From: Icerya purchasi
Lineage: Eukaryota > Arthropoda > Insecta > Hemiptera > Monophlebidae
Reading direction: 5' to 3'
Length of the DNA: 64,000 nt
Assembly: GCA_039619475.1 (NCBI GenBank)
Contig: CM077116.1
Location: 170,951,363 to 171,015,362 of the forward strand
The notes beneath the pieces are model-generated. The model did not search any database and was not told the DNA's origin. It worked only from the letters and a program-made list of their open reading frames with translations. Shown piece after piece: positions 21,285-34,004 of this stretch (its first letter is position 1; each line of letters starts with the position of its first letter). The position numbers and the translations under genes are program-made.

Positions 21285-24028
21285 GGTGAATTCCCATTTC
21301 GCCTAAATTTAGGGTCGGGTTACTCAGGTAATAAAAAAAAGGTCAGACAAACATACGAATGATTTCGTGTTGGCAACAGCGCGTCATCATTATCGAATTT
21401 TAAGCGTGTTTCTTTTTTTTTAACAAAAGTCCCTGAACCTAATTTCATTTTTCTTTAATTCAAAAAAAGTGAATTTGCAAATCGAAAGAATTTATAAATT
21501 AAATACTGCTTCGGATTTGAATAAATAACCAACAGTAACGTATACGATTACAAGAGATTTTTCAAAATTTGGATATTAGGACGAGAAAAATTACTAGATT
21601 TACTATTAAACTCTGTGTACATCAGAAAAAGAGGAGTAAGCAAGGAATAAACAAGGTGAAGACCCTGCTATATGGGGTCAGTTCATGGCTTTTATGGGAT
21701 TAATAAATGAGCATAGATTTAAAAGCACCATATCAAAAAAATGTATATTTTAAATATTCTTATATCTATCCCTCGAGTATATTTGTTATATTTGATAATC
21801 TTTAATAATAGATTTTTAGTTGCAGAAAGCAGTGAAAATAAGGACAATTGATTAAAAAATAATGAAAGATTGGTAGTAATAAGGGGTTATTACATTTTTA
21901 GATATGTCGCACGGTATAAAAAAAATTTTAGAAGATACAGTCACGATCTTTTTCCCCATTCTACAAGATGAAACGGTAAAACTTGGCGTGTGTTGTTAAA
22001 AATACTTCTAAAATCGAATTTTAAGGTATAAATAACTTCTCCAGAAGCCTAAATGGTTGCTGTTGGACTTTGAAAAATTCCTCTTCAAATTAGTCACGTT
22101 TATTATAATGACGATGTTTTTCAAGTAATTTCAATAATTGGAATGAAAAAAATAAATAAAACGCAAAAAATGTTGTTTTTAGAGTTTCTGACAAAGTAAA
22201 AAAAATTTTTTTTTTTTTCAATTTTTTGGGCACGTCAACAGTAGAACTTACCCAACGCAGAGAACTGTACATTATATAAAGAAAAGATTAAAAATTGAGG
22301 AGATAAAGAAAGCTACCAAAGGAACTATATCGAGAGAGGAGAAAGCAAGAATGGCTTTGGCACTGTAAGGAGTGGGGAGGCCAAAGCGCAGAAGATTGGA
22401 ATAAAGGGGCACTGTCCTCCTTACTCTTGTTTCTTCTATTTCCCCAGTGTCCAATCGAATTAGATTATAATATTTTTCTTTTTTCTTTTATAATCTGTTA
22501 AATCTGCCAGATTTTTTTGGCAAATCCAAAAAAAGGCAAAGAAAAAAAACCTTCTATCTTACTATTTAAAATGCTTCATTCAATAAATTGCCAAAAGATT
22601 ACGATTTAACATTACAAAAAGGAAAAAGAAAGAGAATATAAAAAGATGCTATTCAATTAACCAAATATTTTATCATACACTTTTGACGTACAAAATAAAA
22701 ATTTATAGCAATTAAGCGAAAATAATTTTTTAATGGATGATAATTTTTTTTATTCTCTGTTGTCAAAATCTAATTGAATACCATTTCATTTAAAGCGTAA
22801 TTTGCAATAAATATTTCAATATACAAATATTAGATATATATATATATATATATATTATTTACCTGCTCGATTTGTTTTTATAAATGATATACCCATTGCT
22901 ATATTAGCCTGACTTTAAATTTTTGGTTTATTCACAAGCGAAAATTTAAATATTCAAGATAGAAGAATAGTTTCCTTCAGAACGTTGATACACATAACAC
23001 TCAACCCAGAACAAATTGTGACCTCATAGCGTAAAACAGTCAGTATGCGGTGATTTTCCGCATATTCAGATGGATTTGGCATTTCTTACGACCTTTGAAA
23101 ATATTAAAATTTTGGTAATAATCATTCAATTTCTCGGAAGGTCTCGGCAGCGGGCAAACGTGGCATTGTTTGTCAAAGACGCATTCTCGGTTAAAAAATC
23201 GAAGGATCTGACCGCTACGCAGGGGTAGCGAACTAGTTTCGTTGTGCGTGGCCGAGAAGCGGAAATAGAGCACTTCCTGACAGTATAGGCGTTTGAAATG
23301 CGTACCGAGCTACGTTGAGCCGGAAGAAGTTATTTTGATAAAAAGCCTAGAAAAGGCAAAAAGGCAGGGTAAACTAAATGGAGCTTTATTTATGTTTTCT
23401 TAATTTTAACATTTACTTTTTGTATGTACTTATAATTGTAATTTTAATAATCAATAATAAAATTACCGCTGTAATAATCATTCGATGTCATGTTATTATT
23501 GTTAATTCTATTCGATTTTTATTCCTTTTTTCTTACATAAACGCGACCACTTCGAAACTACGCCTAATTATAATTTAGCTTTTTTATTATTTTTTCTGCA
23601 ACACCGAAAACCTTAATGTTCATGTCACACTAAATATCAATAAGGCTTTTATATACTGACTGATAAGGCGGGTGGGATTTATACAGCACTGGACATCCAA
23701 TAAAATAACTCGCAAATATTAATCGGAGTGGTCGTTTCGCGTATATTTACATCAAACATTTTTAGCGGTATTTTTTCACTTCTGATTTTCATATAAACCT
23801 TTTTGTTGTATTTCGGAAAGAAAAAAAAACCTTAACAGTGGAATCAAATAGAAAAAAAAATGATGCGTTTAGTCTGCTTAAAATTCGATAATGATGACGC
23901 GCTGTTGCCAACACGAAATCATTCGTATGTTTGTCTGACCTTTTTTTTATTACCTGAGTAACCCGACCCTAAATTTAGGCGAAATGGGAATTAGGCGAAT
24001 TGGGAATTAGGCGAAATGGTACCAGACC
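21285..24028. mobile_element. family A DNA transposon, copy 2
   Basis: Bounded by a perfect 8-bp duplication, GTTGCGCG, at 21277-21284 and 24029-24036. The left end begins GGTGAATTCCC and the right end read inward begins GGTCTGGTACCATTTCGCC, as in copy 1. The left terminal repeat is only about 120 bp, after which unrelated sequence runs to about 22403. From 22406 to 23981 the sequence matches 9945-11520 of copy 1 at a constant offset of 12,461 bp with only a handful of substitutions. Near the right end it carries one more 16-bp GCGAA(A/T)TGGGAATTAG unit than copy 1. No transposase was seen. Confidence 0.85.
22406..23981. repeat. near-identical 1.58-kb segment shared by the two family A elements
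   Basis: Same sequence as 9945-11520 without internal gaps. Differences noticed by eye are few, for example T for G near 22702 and changes near 23925 and 23961. The identity is far higher than between the two arms of copy 1, so the copies separated recently or were homogenised by gene conversion. Confidence 0.85.
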
Positions 24029-24036
24029 GTTGCGCG

Positions 24037-27000
24037 AAATAGTTTTTTTTTTTTTTTTTCTCGCAAGATTTAAAAAAAAAGGGCAAATTACGACCAATGT
24101 GGACCTTCCGTGCACATGATTGAGGTTAAAAACGCTCGGAATTGCTGAATAACCCCTAAATGTGAGTCTGTTTTATACCAGTGGCATAAAACGTGGTCAG
24201 TTGTTCCTATTCAATTTTTAATGCGTAACATCTACTTTATTATCAGTTTATTAAAGAGCTGCTCGGAGAATTTTAAACAACTATGTTTTTATTAGTTAAT
24301 CTATTTCTATATATAATCTAGATGTCATCCGGAGTCATTGTTTTATCCGCTTCCATCATATTAACTCGGTATTAGTTTGAAAAAAAAAAAAAGTTTCTTA
24401 AAAGTAAGGCGATTATTGTCGAAAACGTTTAAAAATATCTTCACTTCGTGCAAAGCAAAAGTGTACCACGTGCAGTATAACATTTGATTATCGTGAATAA
24501 TACTCGTGTATATTAATCCGGTTCTCTCGAATTAGCGTGAGCCGATGAATCGGTTTATCCGTATATTTTTACGGAATGGTTATTAAATCGGCACTTTAAA
24601 CATTATAAATAAATACCGATAATTACAGCTCTAAACGTATTTTAACGATGAGGAGAGTTTTCTCCCCTGTTAAATGTTTCATTGTGGGCTCGGTGAAGTA
24701 TTCACGCCTTTGCGTGCATCTCTTATTTTTACCACCCATTTCACTTTAAACGAAGCGGAAAATGTTTGTGCGTAATATCTTTCGACCAAAGCTCCTCCTC
24801 TGCCACGAGTTTCATTCGCATCATAATATTGTCGGTGTGAAATTCGCCGAAATTGTTTAATGACGTTATTCTTGTCTGCTTTCAACCGGACCGTGGCAAG
24901 AAAAATATCGCGAATCATGACGCCATCAAAAAGAGAGGGGCGCGACTTACGCGTCCGTGAAGAAATTTAGTTTTTCCCCAACAGACCGATTACGTTTTTT
25001 TTTTTTCTTTCTTTCTCGTCTATAATTTGTATTGGGATAATAATGGGAATAGCGTAATATTTACGGGTTTTGCGCTTTTCCGTCCACTCGCTGAACCGGC
25101 AATTGACGACTACGAGAAGACGTGATGACCGATCGAGTCTGTGATAAAACCTCTAGGGGGGGGGGGGTGGCTCCTCTGCAACATTGTGTCTTTTACAATA
25201 GTCGCTATTAGTGCTATCACGCTTCACGCTGCGAAATTCACGTGTTTAATCTCGAAACTGTGATACACGCTTTGAAGTCGGCGTGATATTTCAAGGACTT
25301 GATTAGAATTTAAGATAGACGTCAGCTTCGAAGCGGCTGTTTTTTTGTTTGTTTGTTTTTGTTTTCCGCTGTATGCGTGTAAATAATAACAGCGACGAGA
25401 GTACATTCGCATTCGGAGTCGCTGCCGGATTGTAATTTAGATATTTTAAATTATCGTTCTCTAGGTGTGGTAACGGCATTTATATTCGTTCTTTCATTTT
25501 TCACTGTCTATTTAAAAACAACCGGAGCGCGCAATCTTCGCGTCATAGCTGAGACCGACAATTATCGAATTTCATTTGCGTTTCGTCAACCCCGTGTATT
25601 CTCGAATTATTATTATACTTTTTTTCGAAGCTTTCCATTTTAAACATTTTGTCGACTGCGCTTTGGCTTCTCTTCCGTGTTGGATGATGACAATTTCCCA
25701 ATAAATAATCATCTAATCTATCTCTGGCTGTTGTTCATTCTCTTGTCGATAGTTACTCTGGTCGCTCTCTAGGCGCATTTATTCGAGACTGTCTTCGATA
25801 TGTTTCGATATATGTATATACTGAAAGTGCAGCGGAGTGAATCTTAATTGCTAGAGCTATACTAGTTGCATGCCGGCAAAAGTGTCAATGTAGGCGTTAA
25901 TTATCCAACGCGTCCGATCATCAGTAGTCGTCGCCAATCTAGCCGATTTCCACAAGGGCGGGGGGCATAGGTTCATTCTTCACGTTTCAAAATGCGCGCT
26001 GGTCACATCACGTTGCCCTTCACACCTAAAATCCAGATTCGAACTTTTAGATGAAATTCGTACCAATTCCAGAGGGGGGAGGGGTGAGAAAACGGTGGTA
26101 CAAAGCCATATATATATATATATATATGCCCCTAAGTGATTCTTTTTGATGAGTTAAGCTATTTTCGGTATTGTTTTCTTTATTATTTCTCGGCGAGATA
26201 AAAGGTGGCGCTGAAATTCATAGAATTCACAAATTTCGCATAATAAAACTCGTAAACTTTTTGATTTAAAGCACTCAGAAGTGAAGGAAACAAGATAGAA
26301 AACTTTGGAATTATAACGTTACTCGAATAATAACTGTATACATCTTTTACCGTTCTCGTTTTGATCAAATTTTAAATTGGATGGAATGTTCGTTTGTAAA
26401 AAAGTTGACACCTTTTTAATAAGGGTTAAAAATAATTAACAATCGTAATTTTCTCGCTTACAAGTCGGTTTTGTGCTAGTGAAAAATATTACACCTTGCC
26501 ACTGGCCCCGGATAAGTCGCTAGCAATTAATTTTTTTGCAAAACGTGTTTCTTTCAACCACCTCGTTTAAAACTTCGAGCCGAATTGTTCGGTTTTTGTT
26601 TTTTTCTGGGGTAAGTTTTTTTTATTGCTCTTTTACGAGCATTATATCCGCGTAAGACGATAGGAGCAATCTGCTGATACCGTTTTTCGGCTGATAAGAT
26701 TTAAGCGGTTGAAAAAATGTTCGAAGTTAACGGTAAACAGTTTAGAATGTCACCGCACATCGATAGTATTCTTAAGCACAGAATCTGCATTACCAATGAC
26801 CCCGTGTAACGCAAAGCGATGGGAAAAATAAAAGTATGCTTGAAACGATATCGCCGATGTTTTTTTCATCTTGCTCTGCGCGTGCCACTGCGAAGTTCTC
26901 GTACTCTTTTACTATCATTCCCTTCAAGATTCCCTTACATGTTCTCTTTCGGTATACGCCTTGCGCGTCTTTCTGTATCATCGTTTTTATCGCTTTCGGC

Positions 27001-27402
27001 GGTTTCGTACATCTTCCATGGTTCCGATTAAAACCTTCGAATTTCGAATCATTCGATTCCCCAGATATACAGAAATCGTAACAGCAACTTTCTGATTCGT
27101 CCCTCCCGATTCTTTTCCGCATAGTTCATTAACTAGCATAATTTGATCACAGTTTTTGCTCTATCTTTCTCCACTAAACTTTACATCGTAACCTCAATTT
27201 TTCCAGTAAGTTGCCAGAGGAGAATTATGCAGAAAGGGCATTAAGACCTGCACGGAAACTCAACGGAATTGTATCGCACAGAGTAAAACTATTTCTAATA
27301 TATTCATTTTAGATATTCCGTCGCAGAATGGAGTGTCGCGCTCAAGTAACTGCCGACATAAACATTTTCATTGGCGGTAGATGAAAATAATTAAATGAAA
27401 AC
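24037..27402. other. intergenic DNA, moderately GC-richer, no confirmed gene
   Basis: Several stretches (24640-24960, 25380-26080, 26790-27120) are richer in GC and CpG than average and hold overlapping open frames on both strands, such as a 110-codon minus-strand frame at 26790-27122. None has splice sites, start context or a domain that would separate it from chance. A G run lies at 25155-25167 and a TA tract at about 26107-26127. Confidence 0.35.
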
Positions 27403-28268
27403 TATTATCTGTGTTAGTGAGAAACACGAGTTACCGAATACTGCTATCAGAAATTTCGTCCAAAAAATACCGCGCGTATAGCATGTTATATATGCATAAA
27501 TATATATATATATATATATAATCACAAGACACGTGTTTTACATGATTTTATTTTGTTATTCGCTTTTTTAAAATATGTTCTATTTTTTTTTTTTGAAATA
27601 ACGACTTCAGCGTGAAATACTGATAAACAGACTTTCGCGATGTAAATTTAAGAGTTCTGTTAGCAATAGTGATACCAAACGGACGAAAATTATTAAAATT
27701 AATAATCGGTCAAATGCATTATCGGTTTTTTTCGTTTTATTATTTTTTTTCTAACGTATAGTCAGCTGTATTTAAAAAATTACAAACTATCAACTCTACG
27801 TCATTTAAAGTGTAACATAACTGGATTGAATTTGCTTCTGATACTTATTCCTTATATTATCTTTCCCTTTTTTATTCGTATCTAGCAAGTTTATTTGAGG
27901 ATACGTTTATTGAAGTTTTTTCCGTTATTTACGATTTTAATTATATATATTTAATTCCTTGACGAATCAACCCTGGTTTCAAAGAAATATCGAAAATGAC
28001 AAACAAAGACGCAAAAAGTTTTAAACGTAAACACATTTATGCTAATACTAGGCGAGAAATATATATGATATTTCAAATTAAAAATTAAATATCTTTGTTT
28101 TGAATTTAATATTATGTAAATGTAAATTATGGTAATCTTCAAATTAACTCACAGAATGTTCAGTACATGAAACATTTCTTTTAGTTCGTTTAGAAAAATT
28201 TTCAATCTTCAAAACACTGGACTAATATTATTTTCGTAAAAATTTTAATAAAGCCAATAAGGAGGAAG
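27403..28268. repeat. family H inverted-repeat arm, left
   Basis: About 0.87 kb that is the reverse complement of 34005-34924 at roughly 97% identity. Length differences come from an extra 25 nt in the right arm near 34833 and another of similar size near 34103-34128. The arm contains a (TA)n tract at about 27496-27521 and no credible coding frame. Terminal motifs are not G/C-rich and no target duplication could be defined. Confidence 0.85.
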
Positions 28269-29232
28269 TTTTCAAACCTTGAATTTGTTTCAATTTCCCG
28301 ATAAATGCACTGCGGGAAATTCTATTTAAAAAAAAAATGCATAATCTTCTTCTGTATATAAATAGACAAAGACAAAACAGTTCAGTACCTTTTTCTCCAC
28401 TGTTTATTAACCGATTTTCTTGCTTTTTCTTTTCTGTTTAGTAACTATTGATGATCTTTAGAGTTATCAGTACACAAAATTTTCGGAAACAGTTGTACTT
28501 TTTGTTTCGTATTTAAATAAAAAAGTAATGCAAAAAGTGAAAAAGGAAATCACTGCAGCCAGTAAATCTGTTCTTATTGAAATGTTTTAATTTTTCTTAA
28601 TAATCATCGTTATTGGTTTTTTTACATTGCACTAAATCTTAAGGTGTCATTTAATTTTTGTATTGAAAGTTCATATAAAAGTACATGTTCTCAAATATAT
28701 AATGAATGAATGTATGAAAGTGGGAAAAAAATTTTGGAAATATACAAATTCATATGTATTTTTCTATAATTTTTAATGATAATTATGGTCGAATTTAGAC
28801 CATTGGAGGAACGCTAATATTTATAAACACGTGACTGAAGTGGCAAACTGTAAATATATGAGATGCATCTACATTGCAAAATGATTTAATCAACCCAGAA
28901 TAACACTCCTACTGAATAGCATGGACTCATCAAATTAAATGACGAATTAAAATCACGATTTTTATAATCTTTTCGTATTTACCTGAAATTGCGTACAAGC
29001 AAGAATAGGTATATAAATTGACATATTCCCTGTTTTTAGAATTAACTTAAAAATATTAATGACTTAGTAATTATATAATGATTGATTAACCTTAGTGTGG
29101 TGAACATTAACATCCCAAGTCCGAGTAAAAACAGTCAGTGAAAGTTTTTATACATATAATAATTGAGAGTTTTTAGAATATTTATTAATTAATAAACTGG
29201 CGTACCTTGGCGGATAGTTTTCATGTTTATAC
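28269..29232. other. spacer between H arm and Jockey insertion
   Basis: AT-rich DNA with no frame, RNA or repeat copy that I could support. Confidence 0.4.
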
Positions 29233-29245
29233 CGGGTGTAGGAGT
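29233..29245. repeat. target site duplication, left copy
   Basis: CGGGTGTAGGAGT, identical to 30393-30405. It abuts a 15-nt T run, which is the poly(A) tail of the minus-strand insertion. Confidence 0.9.
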
Positions 29246-30392
29246 TTTTTTTTTTTTTTCTCTCTTATTTTATTGCAATCTAGTCTAAATAGACTAATAA
29301 ACAATTTTTCTTTAACAAAACAATATATAAGTAACTAATAATAATACCAAAATAGCCCAATGGAATCTTGGTATAGACACTTTAATTAAATAATAAATGA
29401 TATATCTACGAATTTCAAATACTAATCTGATACGAGTTCATGCGGTTTTGTTCTCTTGAGTCTTCTCTCCAAATCCGCTGTGTTCAAGAGCTGGCGCGCT
29501 TCAGTATTTACATGATTTACAAGTCTCATCTGATGACATTTCGCAAATTTTTTAATTACTTGATTAACATACTCCGCCTGCAGATCTTTATGGATATGAA
29601 CATTTTTTACGTAATATGGTGCGTTCACCATGTTCCTTAAAACTTTGTTTTGAAAGCGCTGTATAATACTTCTACTGTTTTGTTTGCTACAACCCCATAG
29701 CTGTATGCCATAGGTCCAAACAGGCTTCAACATTTGATTATATAACAACATTTTATTATGTGTCGATAGCGGAGAGTGTTTACCGATCATCCAATAAAGT
29801 TTTCTATATCGTATTTCTAACTCTTCTCTCTTCTTTTTTACATGTGCTTTCCACCGAAGTTTGGCATCTAGTGTCATACCTAGATACTTAGCTGTATTTG
29901 CGTGCGGTATAACATTATTATTAATATGTATTGGAGCATATGTAGTACGTTTATTAGTAAAGTCCACATGTACGGATTTAGTTTCATTTAGTTTAATGTT
30001 CCACTTTTTAGTCCAATCATATATTGTATCCAATGCAGTTTGCAACTTCCTTGTAGACAATACATTGTCCTCTGCTACTGTCAAAATTGCTGTGTCATCA
30101 GCGAAAGTTGCTACAGTGTTATTTTCCAATTTAGGTAAATCGCACGTATAGAGGACATAAAGCGTCGGTCCCAAAACACTCCCTTGAGGGACTCCAGCTA
30201 GTATTGCTTTCAAGTCCGAGTAAACATTGTTTTTCTTTATTCTAAAATACCTATCCGAAAGGTACGAAGTTAGTATATCTGCATATGACATAGGTAGCAT
30301 AGTTTTTAACTTATATTTTAAACCTTCATGCCAAACCTTATCAAAGGCTTGGGCTACATCTAAAAAAACAGCCGAGCATACTTGTTTACGTT
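29246..30392 (-). mobile_element. 5'-truncated Jockey-like non-LTR retrotransposon
   Basis: A 1.15-kb minus-strand insertion with a poly(A) tail (T run at 29246-29259) and a 13-bp target duplication on both sides, the signature of target-primed reverse transcription. Its 5' end lies inside the reverse transcriptase domain, so the finger region, endonuclease and ORF1 are missing. The roughly 160 bp between the stop codon and the tail are the 3' UTR. An uninterrupted frame of over 300 codons suggests that the insertion is fairly young. Confidence 0.93.
29422..30392 (-). pseudogene. Jockey-like ORF2 C-terminal part (reverse transcriptase)
   Basis: An open frame of about 323 codons, ending at 29422. 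Motifs in order: FLDVAQAFDKVWH (motif A with catalytic Asp), GVPQGSVLGP (motif B), ATFADDTAIL with FADD at 30094-30105 (motif C), NIKLNETKSVHVDF (motif D), YLGMTLDAKLRWKAHV (motif E), then the thumb-like LKPVWTYGIQLWGCSK and a basic tail. These are diagnostic of the Jockey clade. The frame runs a few codons past the element's 5' end into the target duplication and flanking DNA, where it opens with a GTG, so the first six residues are not element sequence. About two-thirds of a normal ORF2 is missing and the fragment cannot encode an active enzyme. Confidence 0.92.
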
Positions 30393-30405
30393 CGGGTGTA
30401 GGAGT
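30393..30405. repeat. target site duplication, right copy
   Basis: Identical to the 13 bases at 29233-29245; it marks the 5' end of the Jockey-like insertion. Confidence 0.9.
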
Positions 30406-33400
30406 AATCACATTTTTTTATAATCTTTTTATACCTACCTGGGGAGTGTCGCATCGTTTCGGCCGCAGCACGATTCGCCTCGTTACATTTCGACTTCGTT
30501 CTTCTTTTTCCAAGTAAACCTAGTTTAGCCTTAGTGAGTTTTTAATTTTTTTTTCTTCTATAATTGTCATATTTAAGGTGTAATGAATCAAAAAAACACC
30601 CGTGAAATTAGTAATTAATTTGTTTAGAAAATAAACCAGCTGTTTTCAATGCTTCTTTTGCGTTCGTATATCCCAAAAAGAATTATTTTCGGTTATAAAG
30701 ACTTCAAGTGCTCATTATGTATTTGTTTAGCGGGTTATTTCAATACAAAATTTCAGAAAGAATTAGCAGATCATAGGAATAATTTCCCTCTGTGACAGAT
30801 TTTCTGCTTTCAAAGGAAATCTATGCGCTTTATAATAAATTTTTATATTGACAAAAAATTAAAATTAAATTAACTTTAATGATTATAAAAAACTACTAAA
30901 AAAAATCGTTTATTACTTTTAAGAAATTATTCTTTTATTTTTTCGTTTATTTTTAACGGAACCCATTCGTTTGAACCAAATCGACTGGCCCTGTTTTTAA
31001 TTTAGTATTATGTAAATTGAAATTACGGTAATTCATATTTATTATATTAAATCCTTGGCGGTTGACACATTATGCTCAACTGCTTTGATGTATTTGCGAT
31101 AAAATTATATTTTATTTATTTTTTATTTATTTATTTATGTTTTCTAAAATATAGTTACCTGAAAAATAAATATTTTAGAACTAGATATTTAATCCAGCAT
31201 GTTATGTAACATGGATTAATCACTTGGAATCTGTTTTTCTTATTACTGTGAAATATAACCTACATAAACCAGAATTCACTTTTAAACCATGCAAAAACAT
31301 CAATAAAGCAGCTCATTTAGTAATAAAATTAACATAATTAAGTAACAACAATTTTCCGATTTTTAAACAACTATTTGACATTCTTAAAAGTATATATTTG
31401 TTTTATAACCGTTATATGTAATTATTTTAGAAAACAAGTAAATATTGATCGCCAGTGAGTATTCTGAAAAAATACAACAACACTAAAAACGTATATGCGG
31501 AAAATAATTTTATGGATATATTGTAAACTGCTCATGTTTCTCAAACGGGCGTCAATTTTTTTTTGTCGGTTCAGTTCTCACCATGGAGGATTTCCTGCGA
31601 GTGATTGAAAAGAGGTAATGAATAGGATCTCGAATATTTTACAATATGCGAATCTGTAGGACTAAAAGAAGAAGAAAAAGTGATAAAATCGTCATGGAAA
31701 AAGTCGTATATTTTTCTTGGAATTGACTATAGGTTTATTGTAAAGCAATTGTTATTATTTCGGCGAAAGAAGAATTACTAGAATATTTTTCGAATAGACT
31801 ATTCTTAATAATGACCGTAGTACGGAGAATTAACAAATGAAACTGTTTTCTGTAAATAAGTGTAGTGCTTTAGTTTGATTATTTTACCAAATCCTGAATA
31901 GCTTCATAAGAGGTGAAATTTATTTACCTGCATTGTTCATAACTCGTACGATTGGCTATTCGGTTTTAAATTTCTAACAAAATGGTTACTTTTCCTAACA
32001 GAAGAACATAACAAAATGTACAATGAATGCGTGTAAAACTTGCCATTATTGTTATTTTTACTTTCTTGTTCCGAAAAAAAAAGAATGCCACAAAGGATGT
32101 TGACACATAATGGTTTCTGTCATTCGTCTATGAACGTGATATAATATCAACAAAATAAAGAAAACATAGTCTTATTGATAAAAGTAACGAAGTAAAAAAA
32201 ATAAATATGTCGATTGCGACAAACGTTTGTTGAAAGTCGCAACAAATTATAATCAGCTTCAGCTTGAACATTATCTTCTCGTGGTGTTGCACATAATGTA
32301 ATTAGTTAACTTTAATGTTTGCATGTATTATAGGTATTATTATTATTACTTATATGTAAGATTTCGAAATCTTTTATTTCTATATTTGTAATTAATGCTA
32401 TTATTATTATATTATAATTGCAAACTCTTATTTTGTTGGGAAAACGTAAAAGAGGAAAAACATAATTTCTAATTCGACTAGCTGTATGAACACTTATCTT
32501 GTATATATATATATGGTTTGAGAAATTATCATTTCTGTGGAAAGGGGGCGATAATTTTTTTGCGACAGTTTTATTGCAATACATGTAATAGGTTTCAAAT
32601 TGTTGGTAACTTAAATATTGTTTATGCGTGTTACAGAAAATACCTATTTATTAAATAAAACTGTATCCATTTCATATAAGAAAGATTGATTCCTTATCGA
32701 AGAATAATGAGGATATTGTTCTAATTTTTGTGGTTGTTGAAAATTTCAGTTATTACTAAACGACCAAACATTGTAATTTGCGTAGTATGCTGTAAGCTTC
32801 TTTAACAGGCTCAGCTTGATATCGGCACAGTTGTGTTTAAGCCGTATGTGAAAAAAAGAAACAAAAAAAAACGACGGACTAGAATATTATTTTTCTCATA
32901 AATATGTTCAAAATTTATCCTCTTCTGTCTTTCATACCTACTTCATGTGACATTTTATGTTTTCGTTTACTACAAAACATGCACGCAGGAGCAAGTTCAT
33001 TTTTTCATAAATATTAAACATTTTTTTCTTTTTGTACGTTTTACTTTTAGGCCAATAAGGTTAAATCTGAAAAAGCAACCTAAAGGAATCGAACAAAAAT
33101 AAAAACAAATATACTAAGGCTAACGGACAAATCATTCTGAATAAATTAATGAAATAACTATATAAAAACAAATAGACGATCGTGCTCATTTTAACAATTA
33201 CTCATTTATTGTTTGATCCCATTTTGCCTCAACGGGATTTTTCTGTTCAGCAAATACAAAAAGAAAACAAGCAAGCGTACGGATAATTTAGTATTTGCAA
33301 CAACATATCATAAGTATCGAAATGCAAACCGGGTAAAGGACCTTAATTGACGTGCCCAAATAAATGAATAAGACTGAGGTCGAAAAAGGTAATTCCCATT

Positions 33401-34004
33401 TAGGTTTTGCAGTCATTACCAATAAGCAGGTATAGAGAACTAAATATAGCTTCTTTCATATTATTCACTACCGTCACTAAAGAATTTTTTTTTTTTTTCG
33501 AAATAAAACCAAAAAACCTTTAGTAAAGAAAGCTGATATGATGAGAAACAGAAGTAAAATAAGTTACTATTATAAATATTTAATGTAAATTGATAGAACG
33601 ATGATTGAAATAACGAATATCTGCAAATTAATCCTTTTATAGCTTTGTGTTACTCTAATCCAACCCAACTGAACTGAAAATATTTAGAAAGTATTATTGC
33701 AATTTAGTGTGATAAGTTCGTAAAAAAACGAAATTCTAGAAAAAAAAATTCAGTTAAAACGCGTTTTGTAACTAACAAACATGTTAATTACAAAGTGGTT
33801 GTAGCCATTGACGGTTCTTTTCCTATTTTTATTAAACACTATTTCACAGTAGAAAATTACTTAATCGCTTCTGTTTCTCAACTTACTTCTTTACTTTTTC
33901 TTTTTCCCTACAAAACACGCATCAAGTATTGCCGAGTCGATTTTTCTAATTATTATAATATTTTTATGAGCCGCTCGCTTCATTATTAGACAAAACAAGG
34001 AAAG
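30406..34004. other. interior of the H inverted-repeat structure
   Basis: AT-rich DNA with no gene of useful length. A stretch at about 31000-31060 (TAGTATTATGTAAATTGAAATT and onward in sense) resembles a diverged piece of the H arm around 28100. A small candidate initial exon is listed at 31583-31614. TA tract at about 32503-32513. Confidence 0.4.
31583..31614 (+). CDS. candidate first coding exon (low confidence)
   Basis: A T-rich tract ending TCGGTTCAG at 31566-31574 resembles a splice acceptor. Nine bases later CACCATGG gives an ideal start context, and ten codons (MEDFLRVIEK plus a split codon) end in AGAG|GTAATG, a usable donor at 31615. It could be the first coding exon of a plus-strand gene, but I found no matching downstream exon in the window, and such combinations occur by chance in AT-rich DNA. 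Confidence 0.2.

Noticed and set aside
24679..24918. 79-codon minus-strand frame
   Set aside because: Varied composition, but no motif, splice signal or neighbouring exon.
26790..27122. 110-codon minus-strand frame with three overlapping plus-strand frames
   Set aside because: Open frames on both strands in a GC-richer patch, with no domain, splice site or start context. It cannot be told from chance.
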